DNA of 41,403 bases from Desulfovibrio sp. (lineage in GTDB: Bacteria > Desulfobacterota > Desulfovibrionia > Desulfovibrionales > Desulfovibrionaceae). A model generated the notes under the pieces. That model was not told the DNA's origin, did no database searches, and was given only the letters and a program-made list of their open reading frames with translations. The stretch lies in assembly GCA_031260965.1 (NCBI GenBank), contig JAISKK010000157.1:1-41403 (forward strand), in the 5' to 3' direction. Below, piece after piece: positions 8,501-14,676 of the stretch. Position numbers and translations under genes: made by a program. The stretch's first letter is position 1. Each line of letters opens with the position of its first letter.

Positions 8501-8790
8501 TCTGGACACCGGGCGCTTCAGAAGGTCTTGAGCGAGCCTATCTGTTCTTAGAAAAAGAAAATGAAGATTCCGCAGTCAAAGCTCTTGATGCCATGGACAA
8601 CGGCTTGCTTCTACTCGAAAAATTTCCCGAAGCCGGGCGACCCGCTATGGATCTGGAACCGGAACACCGGGAATTACTTATTCCGTTCGGTGGATCATCT
8701 GGTTATGTCCTGCTGCACAGGATAGAAGACAATCTCGTTTACATCCTGGCTGTGCGCCATCAGAAGGAATCCGGGTATTGGTCACGTTAG
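8488..8790 (+). CDS. ParE/RelE-superfamily toxin
   Basis: This 100-residue protein has the ParE/RelE fold pattern: an N-terminal strand RLIWTPGASEGLERAYLFL, two helices, then LLEKFPEAGRP, RELLIPFGGSSGYVLLHRI and a final strand NLVYILAVRHQKESGY. The FPEAGRP turn and the VRHQKE end are typical of ParE, which poisons DNA gyrase. RelE-like mRNA cleavage cannot be excluded without structural comparison. It overlaps the antitoxin gene by 13 bases. It is followed by a convergent gene with no clear terminator in the 97-base gap (8791-8887). Confidence 0.88.
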   Translation: MSRLIWTPGASEGLERAYLFLEKENEDSAVKALDAMDNGLLLLEKFPEAGRPAMDLEPEHRELLIPFGGSSGYVLLHRIEDNLVYILAVRHQKESGYWSR

Positions 8791-8887
8791 CCGGCGTATG
8801 TTATTCGCCCACCTTCCGTTGCAACCCCTTCCGCCTGCCGCTCTCGGATCAATGCCCGTACATTTTAAATGTTAATCTCTGGAGCAT

Positions 8888-11413
8888 TTACTCTTGCGCG
8901 GGTGGCGGCTGTGGCGGGGTCGCAGGCGCTTCACCCTCCGGCATATGCAGGGTCAGTTGCGGGAAAGGTATATCAATGCCTTTTTCCGCAAAGAGGCGTT
9001 CAATGGCGAAACGCAGGGCGGAGAGGGTTGTCAGGCTGTTGTCCAGATCGTCGATAAAAACATTTAGGGTGAAATCCAGGGAATTGGCTCCGAAGTCGCT
9101 GAACAGCACGCTTGGGCGCGGAGAAGAGAACACATGTTTTTGGAGGCCGGCGGCTTCGAGGAGCAGTTTTTTCACCAGAGCGGTGTCCGAGCCATAGGCC
9201 ACGCCGACCGTGATGCTGCGCCGCACCATACGGCTGTTGCGCGTCCAGTTGATGAACTGACCGGCCATAATCGCGGAGTTCGGCACATAGACGATGGCCC
9301 GCTCGCCGGTTTCTATGGTCGTGGAACGGATATTTATGGCCCGCACCGTTCCGGCGGAACCGGCCACCTCCACATAGTCGCCGACCAGAATGGTACGGCC
9401 GAAAATAAGCATGATCCCGCTGATCATATTATTGAAGATATTCTGAAGCCCGAAACCTATGCCCACGCTCAGACCGCCGGCAACGACCGCCAGACTGGTG
9501 AAGTTGACGCCCAGAAGCCCCAGGGAGATGATGGCGAACAAGGCCCAGAAGGCGTAGCCGAGCATGGTGCGCAAGGGCGGGATGACCCCCCTCTCGATAT
9601 TGGGCAGCCGGTCCGGGAGATGATCCAGGGAGGTGCGGCCCAAACTGATGAAGGAGCGGAACAGGAAAAAGAGCACGGCTATGAGCAGCAAGCGGGAAAA
9701 GTCAAAGGAGGCCTCGCCCACTGTATAGCTGGCCGTAAAGATCTGGGGCAGGATATAACGCGCTCCGGGCGCGACCAGAATCCAGGGCAAGGCGCAGACA
9801 ACAGACAAAATCCAGGCCAGGGGGATGGCCACGGAACGGGCCACGGCGTTACTGAAGGGCTGTTCATCCGGCTTAAGCAGACGGTCCGCGGCTTTGGCAA
9901 AAATACGCATCAGAGAATCGCCAAGGCTCAGGCTGTTGACCAGGGCGAGAAGAATAATGAAGATCAAAACTCCCAGGCGCGCGTAACCCAGTCCCGCCGC
10001 CAGCAGAGAGGCCAGTCCGAACCAGATGGAGCTGATCCTGGAAAAACGCTCCAGCAGGGGCAGTTTGACCCGGGTTTTTTTCCGGTGCCGGCGAAAGAAG
10101 GCCAGGGCCAGAAAGGCCGCCGTGACCAGCCCCCACATGATCCCGAGCAGGCGCGGCGGCAGGTCGGCAAAAAGCATGAGCACCCCGATAAAGGCGGGCC
10201 AGAGAAGACGCAGCATGGGCGAGGAGACGGAAGCGAGACCCGGTTCAAGGGCTGTGCGCAAGCCCCAGATCAAAGACACGGTGCCGACGATGAGCAAAAT
10301 TGCGCCACTTAGGGAAAAGGCAAGATAAAAGCCCCCGTACTGGTTACCGGAGGCGGCCAGCACGACCAGTCCCAGGCCCATGCTGACCAGGGCGCGGGCC
10401 GCTTTGCGCAGCCGCACCCTGGAGCGGTGAATGGGCAAAGCCCTGGTCCCGCGCACGCAGGCAAAGCCCAGAACGGCCATGATGACCATATAGATAAGAA
10501 AGTTCTTGCCGGACTCCTGCCATTCTTCCGGGCTTTGCGGATAGGCGAAACTCAGGCGCGAAGGGAGAGACACAAGCCAGTCCGTGAGCAGAACCGGCAT
10601 CGCAACCAGCGCGCCGAGTCCCGCGCCGGTGGGGGTCAGGTAATAATCCTGCCAGATGTCGACCAGACTGCCTTCAATGTCCTCAATGGTCCGGTCTATC
10701 CTGTCCAGGACGCCTTTGGCCGGAGCCAGAAGGACATCCAGGCGGGTGGACAGGCTGCCGAGTTTTTTGCGGGCGGCGGCCAGAGAGCGGGTGTAGTTTT
10801 GCAGGACTTCGGCCTCCCGGTTAGCGGCTGCGTTCAGGTTGACCCCGTCCGCCGCGCTTTCCCGGACAATGCTTTCCATGTCTTTTTGCAGTCCCGCCGC
10901 CTCATCCAGCATATGTTTGACGGTGACGGATATCTCATCCATGGGCGCAATGGTGTTTTGTAAGGAGGAGCGCAGGCTGTGCATCTGCCGGGCCAGAGTG
11001 AGCTGTTCCGTAGGATGCCCGCGCGAGGCCTGGAAGAGCCCGGACAGTCTGGAAAAGCGCAGACGCGCGTTCTGCAAATCCAAAGTCAGGGGTTTGGCAA
11101 GATTTTCGGCGTTCTGACGCAGATTTTCCGCTTCATCCGTCAGAGTAGCCAGATCTCCGGCCCTGGCGCTCCAGATCCTGTTCAGACCGTCGTCAACTGC
11201 CGGGGCGGTCTGGGCGGCTGGCGAAGACGCAGGAGCAGCGGACGAAGGCGCCGGGTCGGCGGCACGGGCAGAGTAGGCTGCGCCAAGACAGAAGATCAGA
11301 AGCGGGATGAGAAAAAAGACGCGGCGCTGCCGATGCGAAAAACAGGGAACTGACATCCGCATATTGGCGCCGCTGCCGGATCTGTATGGGCGGTTCCCAA
11401 AGAGGGAGTTCAT
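8888..11413 (-). CDS. Large MscS-family mechanosensitive channel with DUF3772 domain
   Basis: This 841-residue inner-membrane channel opens under membrane tension to release solutes during osmotic downshock. The N-terminal signal peptide (within 20-51, ending AYSARA) is followed by a periplasmic helical DUF3772-like region (about 60-260). Some ten membrane segments come next, then the MscS pore and beta domain with VAGGLSVGIGFGLQNIFNN, the GRTILVGDYVEV block and a C-terminal alpha/beta domain to about residue 820. The size matches the MscK/YbiO-type paralogues rather than small MscS. AGGA lies about 10 bases before ATG 11413. An internal ATG at 11362 would put the signal peptide at the very N terminus but has no Shine-Dalgarno. 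It is a single gene, divergent from the FMN reductase. Confidence 0.92.
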   Translation of the reverse strand: MNSLFGNRPYRSGSGANMRMSVPCFSHRQRRVFFLIPLLIFCLGAAYSARAADPAPSSAAPASSPAAQTAPAVDDGLNRIWSARAGDLATLTDEAENLRQNAENLAKPLTLDLQNARLRFSRLSGLFQASRGHPTEQLTLARQMHSLRSSLQNTIAPMDEISVTVKHMLDEAAGLQKDMESIVRESAADGVNLNAAANREAEVLQNYTRSLAAARKKLGSLSTRLDVLLAPAKGVLDRIDRTIEDIEGSLVDIWQDYYLTPTGAGLGALVAMPVLLTDWLVSLPSRLSFAYPQSPEEWQESGKNFLIYMVIMAVLGFACVRGTRALPIHRSRVRLRKAARALVSMGLGLVVLAASGNQYGGFYLAFSLSGAILLIVGTVSLIWGLRTALEPGLASVSSPMLRLLWPAFIGVLMLFADLPPRLLGIMWGLVTAAFLALAFFRRHRKKTRVKLPLLERFSRISSIWFGLASLLAAGLGYARLGVLIFIILLALVNSLSLGDSLMRIFAKAADRLLKPDEQPFSNAVARSVAIPLAWILSVVCALPWILVAPGARYILPQIFTASYTVGEASFDFSRLLLIAVLFFLFRSFISLGRTSLDHLPDRLPNIERGVIPPLRTMLGYAFWALFAIISLGLLGVNFTSLAVVAGGLSVGIGFGLQNIFNNMISGIMLIFGRTILVGDYVEVAGSAGTVRAINIRSTTIETGERAIVYVPNSAIMAGQFINWTRNSRMVRRSITVGVAYGSDTALVKKLLLEAAGLQKHVFSSPRPSVLFSDFGANSLDFTLNVFIDDLDNSLTTLSALRFAIERLFAEKGIDIPFPQLTLHMPEGEAPATPPQPPPAQE

Positions 11414-11518
11414 AGCAAGCGTCCTGATTCGTAAAAAAGCCCGTAGACCATTACCCGATGGAGAAATTTACCCTATCATTTTTCATTTGCCCTATATAGG
11501 AAAAAATGGCATATTATA

Positions 11519-11546
11519 TTGGAACCCGGTATTATGCCGGTTCCAA
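11519..11546. promoter_or_regulatory. Inverted repeat, possible operator of the FMN reductase gene
   Basis: TTGGAACC (11519-11526) and GGTTCCAA (11539-11546) form a perfect 8-bp inverted repeat, extended inwards by GG/CC with one bulge. It lies 16 bases before the reductase ATG and just downstream of AT-rich promoter-like sequence (TATTAT near 11512). A second perfect palindrome, CCTATATAGG, lies at 11491-11500. The first could be a repressor operator or an mRNA hairpin in the leader. The rest of the 11414-11562 gap holds the divergent promoters. Confidence 0.45.
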
Positions 11547-11562
11547 AACACAGGAGTAAATC

Positions 11563-12102
11563 ATGCCAAAAAAAGCAGCCATAATAATCGGAAGTCTGCG
11601 TAAAAATTCGCTTAACCGCAAGCTGGCCCAAGCCCTTGCGAACCTTGCCCCGAATCTTTTAACCTTTGACATCATTCCTCTGGATGCCGTTCCGATGTTC
11701 AATCAGGACCTGGAGGCCAATCTGCCCGAACCCGTGTTGCGCCTGAAAGAACAGGTGAATGCGGTCGACGGCGTACTTTTCGTCACCCCGGAATACAATC
11801 GGGGGATGCCGGCGGTTTTGAAGAACACCGTGGACTGGTGCTCAAGGCCTACAGGCAAAGGTGTTCTGGTAGGAAAAGCGGCGGCCATAGCCGGGATCAG
11901 CCCCGGTGTAATCGGTACGGCGCTGGCCCAGAGCCAGTTAAAGCCGATCCTGCTTACGCTCGGGATGCGTCTTATGGGACAACCGGAAATCTATATCCAG
12001 GGCAACGACGCCTATTTTGACGCCTCCGGCGCGATTGCCGAGGCGAGGAACCGGAATTTCCTGGCTTCTTTTGTCAGCCGTTTCGCGGACTGGATCGGTT
12101 AG
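11563..12102 (+). CDS. NADPH-dependent FMN reductase family oxidoreductase
   Basis: This 179-residue cytoplasmic flavoprotein belongs to the NADPH-dependent FMN reductase family (PF03358), which includes chromate reductase ChrR and YieF-type quinone reductases. The FMN phosphate loop IIGSLRKNSLNRKLA lies at 8-22, and the flavin-binding motif TPEYNRGMPAVLKNTVDW at about 71-88. AGGAGT 6-7 bases before ATG 11563 supports the start. It reduces quinones, azo compounds or metals at the expense of NAD(P)H; the exact substrate is unknown. The inverted repeat in its leader suggests inducible control. A dispersed hairpin repeat follows its stop codon and may end its transcript. Confidence 0.9.
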   Translation: MPKKAAIIIGSLRKNSLNRKLAQALANLAPNLLTFDIIPLDAVPMFNQDLEANLPEPVLRLKEQVNAVDGVLFVTPEYNRGMPAVLKNTVDWCSRPTGKGVLVGKAAAIAGISPGVIGTALAQSQLKPILLTLGMRLMGQPEIYIQGNDAYFDASGAIAEARNRNFLASFVSRFADWIG

Positions 12103-12106
12103 ATCC

Positions 12107-12161
12107 TTTTACGCTTGAGATTGTTGCGAGACTTCGCAGTGAATTCGCCTTCAACAATCTC
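12107..12161. repeat. Dispersed hairpin repeat, copy 1
   Basis: The element starts TTTTACGCTTGAGATTG and contains GTGAATTCGCCTT. Its outer arms GAGATTGTTG (12117-12126) and CAACAATCTC (12152-12161) pair perfectly over 10 bp. It sits between the convergent stops of the reductase and the MFS transporter, 5 bases after the first stop. A second copy at 25812-25867 shares both conserved blocks while the inner stem bases differ in a compensating way. It may act as a bidirectional terminator or be a REP-like mobile palindrome. Confidence 0.75.
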
Positions 12162-12172
12162 TCGCGCAAAAA

Positions 12173-13378
12173 TTACCTTCTTGGCGGCAAGCGGCGGATC
12201 AGGGGCAAGGTCAGCAAAATCAAAAAGCCGACCATGGCGAAGCCGGCGCTAAAGCCGGCGCAGTCGCCCCACAGCCCCAAAAGCATAGGCATGAGACCGA
12301 GGCCGATAAAGCCGCCCAAAGGCATGCCTATGGACATATGTAGGGGCGTCTTGTCGGAAAAACTATGGGCTAGAAAGGTAAACATGGAGGCTATGGCAAT
12401 GGCCGCCGCCGCAGGTTGGATATAGAGGCCGACAACAAAGGGCGCAAGCCAGGGCATGACCGTGAGGGCGATGCTTAGGGCCATGACGGAAAAGGCCAGA
12501 GTCAGGGTAAAGCGCGTCCCCAGGCTTGAGATCAGCCTCCCCCCGATCAGGGCGGCAAAAGGCGAGGCCAGGCGGGAAGTCGAGAGCAGAAGGGCGGAAC
12601 TTTCCACGGACAAAAGCCGCTCTTCCGTCATATGCAGGGTCATGACGCTGTACATTCCGAAATGCACGGAGATGGACATCCCGACGCCCCAGACAAAAAA
12701 CCAGAGCCGGGGCGAGCGCAGGGCTTCTTTGAAATCTTTGAGCGAGGTCGCTTTTTCCGGACTGTCGCCCCCTTTGGCGAAACAGTGAAAAATTACTGCC
12801 GCGCCAAGGGCCGCCGCGCCAATGCAGGCCACACCCACCCGCCAGCCGCAGAAGCCGGCGGCCAGTCCGGCCAGAAGCGGGGCCAGAAGCAGCCCTATAT
12901 TCGGACCAACCTCGTGGACAGCTATTATCTTACCCCACTGCGACGGCGGCGCAAGACTACGGATGGAACTGAAGCCGGCGTTGAAGTATGCGCCGGCGGA
13001 CATGCCAAGAGCCAGAAAGAGAAAGGGCAAAAGCACCCTGTCTGTGGTTGCGGCTATGGCCAGCAGCACCAGTCCGCAGGCCGCGGACGACAAAGCCACC
13101 AGCCTGCGCGGTCGCGCCTTGTCGCTCACGAGACAGGACAGGAAGATGGTCAGGGCATAGCCCACGGATATATAAAATAAAAAGCGGGTCGAGGCCGCAT
13201 GGGACAGGATGAATTCCCGTTCCAAATCCGGCAGCAGCGGGCCAAAAATAGCCCGCGCCAGGTAAGTGAGGAAAAAAACAAAAGTAGTCAGGACCAACGA
13301 AGGCAGGGCTTTGCTGAAAACCTGCTCCGCTTCGCTTTTGTCCGTTTTTTTTCGCATCCAGGGCATGAGGAAACCCAT
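12173..13378 (-). CDS. MFS transporter
   Basis: This is a Major Facilitator Superfamily permease with about twelve membrane segments. It has the internal repeat of two six-helix halves, a loop 2-3 motif ending SDKARPRRLVAL, and a central loop SPEKATSLKDFKEALRSPRLW. The start is uncertain. ATG 13378 has GGAAG at good spacing, while ATG 13402, eight codons upstream, has no Shine-Dalgarno; the shorter form is preferred (401 residues). The substrate is unknown; the pattern resembles the nitrate/sialic-acid/CynX side of the family only in a general way. It is convergent with the FMN reductase, with the hairpin repeat between them. Upstream lies the decayed element region. Confidence 0.85.
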   Translation of the reverse strand: MGFLMPWMRKKTDKSEAEQVFSKALPSLVLTTFVFFLTYLARAIFGPLLPDLEREFILSHAASTRFLFYISVGYALTIFLSCLVSDKARPRRLVALSSAACGLVLLAIAATTDRVLLPFLFLALGMSAGAYFNAGFSSIRSLAPPSQWGKIIAVHEVGPNIGLLLAPLLAGLAAGFCGWRVGVACIGAAALGAAVIFHCFAKGGDSPEKATSLKDFKEALRSPRLWFFVWGVGMSISVHFGMYSVMTLHMTEERLLSVESSALLLSTSRLASPFAALIGGRLISSLGTRFTLTLAFSVMALSIALTVMPWLAPFVVGLYIQPAAAAIAIASMFTFLAHSFSDKTPLHMSIGMPLGGFIGLGLMPMLLGLWGDCAGFSAGFAMVGFLILLTLPLIRRLPPRR

Positions 13379-13489
13379 AACATCTTCCGCGCTGAAAGGC
13401 ATCCGGCATACGCCACAACAGCCTGCCCGCAGCAGTCAGCAAAATAAAAAGGCCACCGCCGTCAGAGTATTTTTCTTCTCTGCCGGCTG

Positions 13490-13503
13490 GCTTCAATCCC
13501 CAA
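13490..13503. repeat. Direct repeat, left copy (GCTTCAATCCCCAA)
   Basis: This 14-bp sequence is identical to the copy at 14418-14431. It lies about 110 bases upstream of the MFS start, 3 bases from the GC hairpin at 13507-13540. Confidence 0.7.
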
Positions 13504-13506
13504 TAT

Positions 13507-13540
13507 ACCCGGCGGGAAAGGGTGAACTCCCCTGCCGGGT
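13507..13540 (-). terminator. GC-rich hairpin after the helix-turn-helix remnant
   Basis: ACCCGGC (13507-13513) pairs with GCCGGGT (13534-13540), with further pairing inside (GGGA with TCCC). It lies 15 bases beyond the stop codon of the minus-strand remnant. There is no clear T-run on that side, so termination is only a possibility. Confidence 0.4.
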
Positions 13541-13554
13541 CGTTTTGTTGTGGG

Positions 13555-13701
13555 TTAATCCTCTGTGCCTTCTTCGCTTTGCTCTGACCTTTCCGCCAGC
13601 CATCGCTTGACGGCATCGGGGTCAATCCGCCAGCCCACGCCCACTTTACGGGCAGGGAAGTCTCCGGCTTTAATCAATGCCCGGAGCGTCTTTGAGTCCA
13701 C
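13555..13701 (-). pseudogene. Excisionase-like helix-turn-helix remnant
   Basis: On the minus strand the frame ending at TAA 13555-13557 encodes a MerR/excisionase-type winged helix (HTH_17 style). The recognisable part reads VDSKTLRALIKAGDFPARKV, then GWRIDPDAVKRWLAER and a short acidic tail. Homologues normally have about ten more residues before this, with an ATG. Here the frame is open upstream to a TAG near 13775 but contains no ATG, and the only usable start is the GTG at 13701, which removes the first helix. A good ATG (near 13721) exists in the wrong frame. I read this as a truncated or frameshifted recombination directionality factor or phage regulator. It is too short for ordinary ORF cut-offs. 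Confidence 0.6.
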
Positions 13702-13765
13702 CCTGAGCGCTTTTGCCCATAATATTTTTCGCCTCCCCGCAAATCGACTTGCGCTGAAAAATTTC

Positions 13766-13816
13766 CCACTTTGCCCCTAAAAAAGGCCACTTTTTGGGAC
13801 GGGGCTTTTACCACTT
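13766..13816. repeat. Three spaced CCACTT repeats
   Basis: CCACTT occurs at 13766-13771, 13787-13792 and 13811-13816, that is at spacings of 21 and 24 bases, about two helical turns. They lie upstream of the helix-turn-helix remnant and might be binding sites for a Xis-like protein. Three short copies could arise by chance. Confidence 0.3.
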
Positions 13817-13855
13817 GACGCCCATTTTTGTGCCCGGCAGGGATTGAGAAAAAAC

Positions 13856-13883
13856 TTGCAATCTGTCCATTGATGGCTATATA
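13856..13883 (+). promoter_or_regulatory. Predicted promoter of an RNA opposing the small peptide gene
   Basis: TTGCAA (13856-13861) and TATATA (13878-13883) are 16 bases apart; an alternative -10, TATAGA, gives 18. Transcription would start near 13890 and run rightwards toward the minus-strand peptide gene at 14003-14077. Confidence 0.45.
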
Positions 13884-13889
13884 GAAGAC

Positions 13890-14005
13890 AGACGGGCCGA
13901 AGGTGCTGTTAACACCCCCGGCCCTGGGGCAACCCTCCGTGATTAGTTTCTCACAAAGTTAGCCGCCCCCTGAGGATTGCATCTCCTACAGGGGGCAACT
14001 CTTTA
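13890..14005 (+). ncRNA. Candidate structured regulatory/antisense RNA
   Basis: Downstream of the predicted promoter are two strong nested hairpins. The first is GGGCCG (13894-13899) with CGGCCC (13919-13924), with GGTG/CACC inside. The second is GCCCCCTGAGGA (13965-13976) with TCCT and CAGGGGGC (13984-13996, one bulge). No ORF explains them. The RNA would overlap the 3' part of the opposing peptide mRNA, and the peptide ORF itself if it reads beyond 14005. The 3' end is a guess, because neither hairpin has a clean T-run. Confidence 0.4.
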
Positions 14006-14077
14006 TCTACCGGTTAACCAGTAAACAATGAGAGCCACGGCGACGCCCGTTAGGACGTCAAGTAGGATATGCTCCAT
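14003..14077 (-). CDS. 24-residue hydrophobic peptide, candidate type I toxin
   Basis: The ATG at 14077 is preceded by AAAGGAGGTTGTCCAA, one of the best Shine-Dalgarno sequences in the window with ideal spacing. The peptide is 24 residues and ends at TAA 14003-14005. It begins MEHILLDVLTGVAVAL and ends in VYWLTGR: one membrane helix with a tryptophan and a basic residue at its C-terminal end. That layout resembles Ldr/Fst-type type I toxins by character, not by demonstrated homology. A predicted promoter on the other strand (13856-13883) would make an RNA converging on it, and strongly folded sequence follows its stop. It lies in a mobile-element scar. A small membrane regulator or a chance ORF remain possible, but the ribosome site argues for translation. 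Confidence 0.55.
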   Translation of the reverse strand: MEHILLDVLTGVAVALIVYWLTGR

Positions 14078-14185
14078 TTGGACAACCTCCTTTCGGAGAA
14101 CTGCCCCGCCAATCTCTTACACCGTCACCCCGGCATTTTCAACTGCCCGGCAGAAGGGAAAAACCTGCCTCGCGCGGGCGCGTGT

Positions 14186-14449
14186 GTGGGCATGGTCGCG
14201 GTTGCGGACGGGGACACTATTACGGTGGAACCTGCGCGGGGCGGCGACCGTGTGAAGATCCGCCTGCATGGGATAGACGCGCCGGAACGCAAACAACCCT
14301 ATGGCGAGACTGCGCGGGGTTTTGTCAGCAACTCGGTCCTGTTCAAACAAGTGGATGTCCAGCCGCGCGACAGGGACCGATACGGGCGCACAGTGGCGAT
14401 TGTGGATGTTCCCGGTAGCTTCAATCCCCAAGACCTTGATACTACATGA
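14186..14449 (+). pseudogene. Truncated staphylococcal-nuclease-like (thermonuclease) gene
   Basis: The frame encodes the first two thirds of an SNase-fold domain (PF00565): VADGDTITV, then KIRLHGIDAPERKQPYG and RDRYGRTVAIVDVPG. The calcium-binding aspartates and the catalytic Arg, Glu and second Arg (DRYGR) positions are all present. The last helices, usually reading like LVxxGLAWVY, are missing. After VPGS the protein continues only FNPQDLDTT and stops, and this break falls exactly on the direct repeat at 14418-14431. The frame is open upstream to about 14069, but those residues show no signal peptide or known sequence, so the 5' end is probably also lost; GTG 14186 or ATG 14192 are nominal starts. 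It is most likely non-functional. Confidence 0.7.
14418..14431. repeat. Direct repeat, right copy (GCTTCAATCCCCAA)
   Basis: This copy is identical over 14 bp to 13490-13503. It marks the point where the nuclease-like frame loses its family sequence. Confidence 0.7.
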
Positions 14450-14472
14450 TACTGACAAGTTCCACAAAAGCG

Positions 14473-14507
14473 AAGTCCCACAAGGTTTTTGAGGCCTTAT
14501 GGGACTT
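14473..14507 (-). terminator. Hairpin downstream of tRNA-His
   Basis: AAGTCCCA (14473-14480) pairs with TGGGACTT (14500-14507), with AAGG/CCTT stacked inside after one mismatch. It begins 16 bases past the tRNA 3' end. On the minus strand it is followed by CGCTTTTGT, a weak T-run, so it probably ends the tRNA transcript. Confidence 0.6.
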
Positions 14508-14522
14508 TATGAAATCCTTCCT

Positions 14523-14600
14523 TGGGGCGAATGGAGGGTCTCGAACCCTCGACCCCCAGATCCACAATCTGGTGCTCTAACCTACTGAGCTACATTCGCC
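14523..14600 (-). tRNA. tRNA-His (anticodon GTG)
   Basis: On the minus strand a complete cloverleaf can be drawn. The acceptor GGCGAATG (including the extra G-1) pairs with CATTCGCC, and the CCA end is encoded (14523-14525). The D arm reads TAGCTCAGTAGGTTAGAGCA. The anticodon stem CCAGA/TCTGG encloses TTGTGGA with anticodon GTG. The T arm contains GGGTTCGAGACCC. The G-1:C73 pair is the specific identity mark of tRNA-His. It lies 76 bases downstream of the mdtC-like gene on the same strand, and a decayed element sits on its 3' side. Confidence 0.97.
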
Positions 14601-14614
14601 ACGGGAGATTTGCC

Positions 14615-14641
14615 ATTACACGGGAAGGGATCAAAGGTCAA
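14615..14641 (-). promoter_or_regulatory. Possible tRNA-His promoter
   Basis: On the minus strand TTGACC (14641-14636) and TGTAAT (14620-14615) each match consensus at five of six positions. The spacer is short (15 bases). The -10 box ends 14 bases before the tRNA 5' end. Confidence 0.4.
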
Positions 14642-14676
14642 GGATTTTCCCGTCTTCGCTCCCGGCGAAATAGGCT

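Larger units (their letters stand above)
13490..14431. mobile_element. Decayed mobile-element patch next to tRNA-His, bounded by a 14-bp direct repeat
   Basis: GCTTCAATCCCCAA occurs at 13490-13503 and again at 14418-14431. Between them lie an excisionase-like helix-turn-helix remnant with no proper start, a tiny hydrophobic peptide gene and a nuclease fragment. The whole patch abuts the 3' side of tRNA-His, a class of site often used by integrases. The nuclease loses recognisable homology exactly at the right repeat. No integrase gene and no duplicated tRNA 3' end is visible, so this is at most the scar of a former element. The repeats could be attachment cores or a deletion junction. Confidence 0.45.

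Noticed and set aside
9134..10312. 392-codon plus-strand frame opposite the MscS-type channel
   Set aside because: Its protein is Gly/Gln/Asp-rich without domains, while the opposite strand has a full channel with signal peptide and MscS motifs.
14028..14185. Coding upstream part of the nuclease-like frame
   Set aside because: Open in frame but with no signal peptide or SNase similarity before about 14180, and it overlaps the minus-strand peptide gene and its ribosome site.
13490..14431. CRISPR repeats (the GCTTCAATCCCC motif read in reverse resembles the GGATTGAA ends of some CRISPR repeats)
   Set aside because: Only two 14-bp copies 928 bases apart, with genes between them, no regular spacers and no cas genes.
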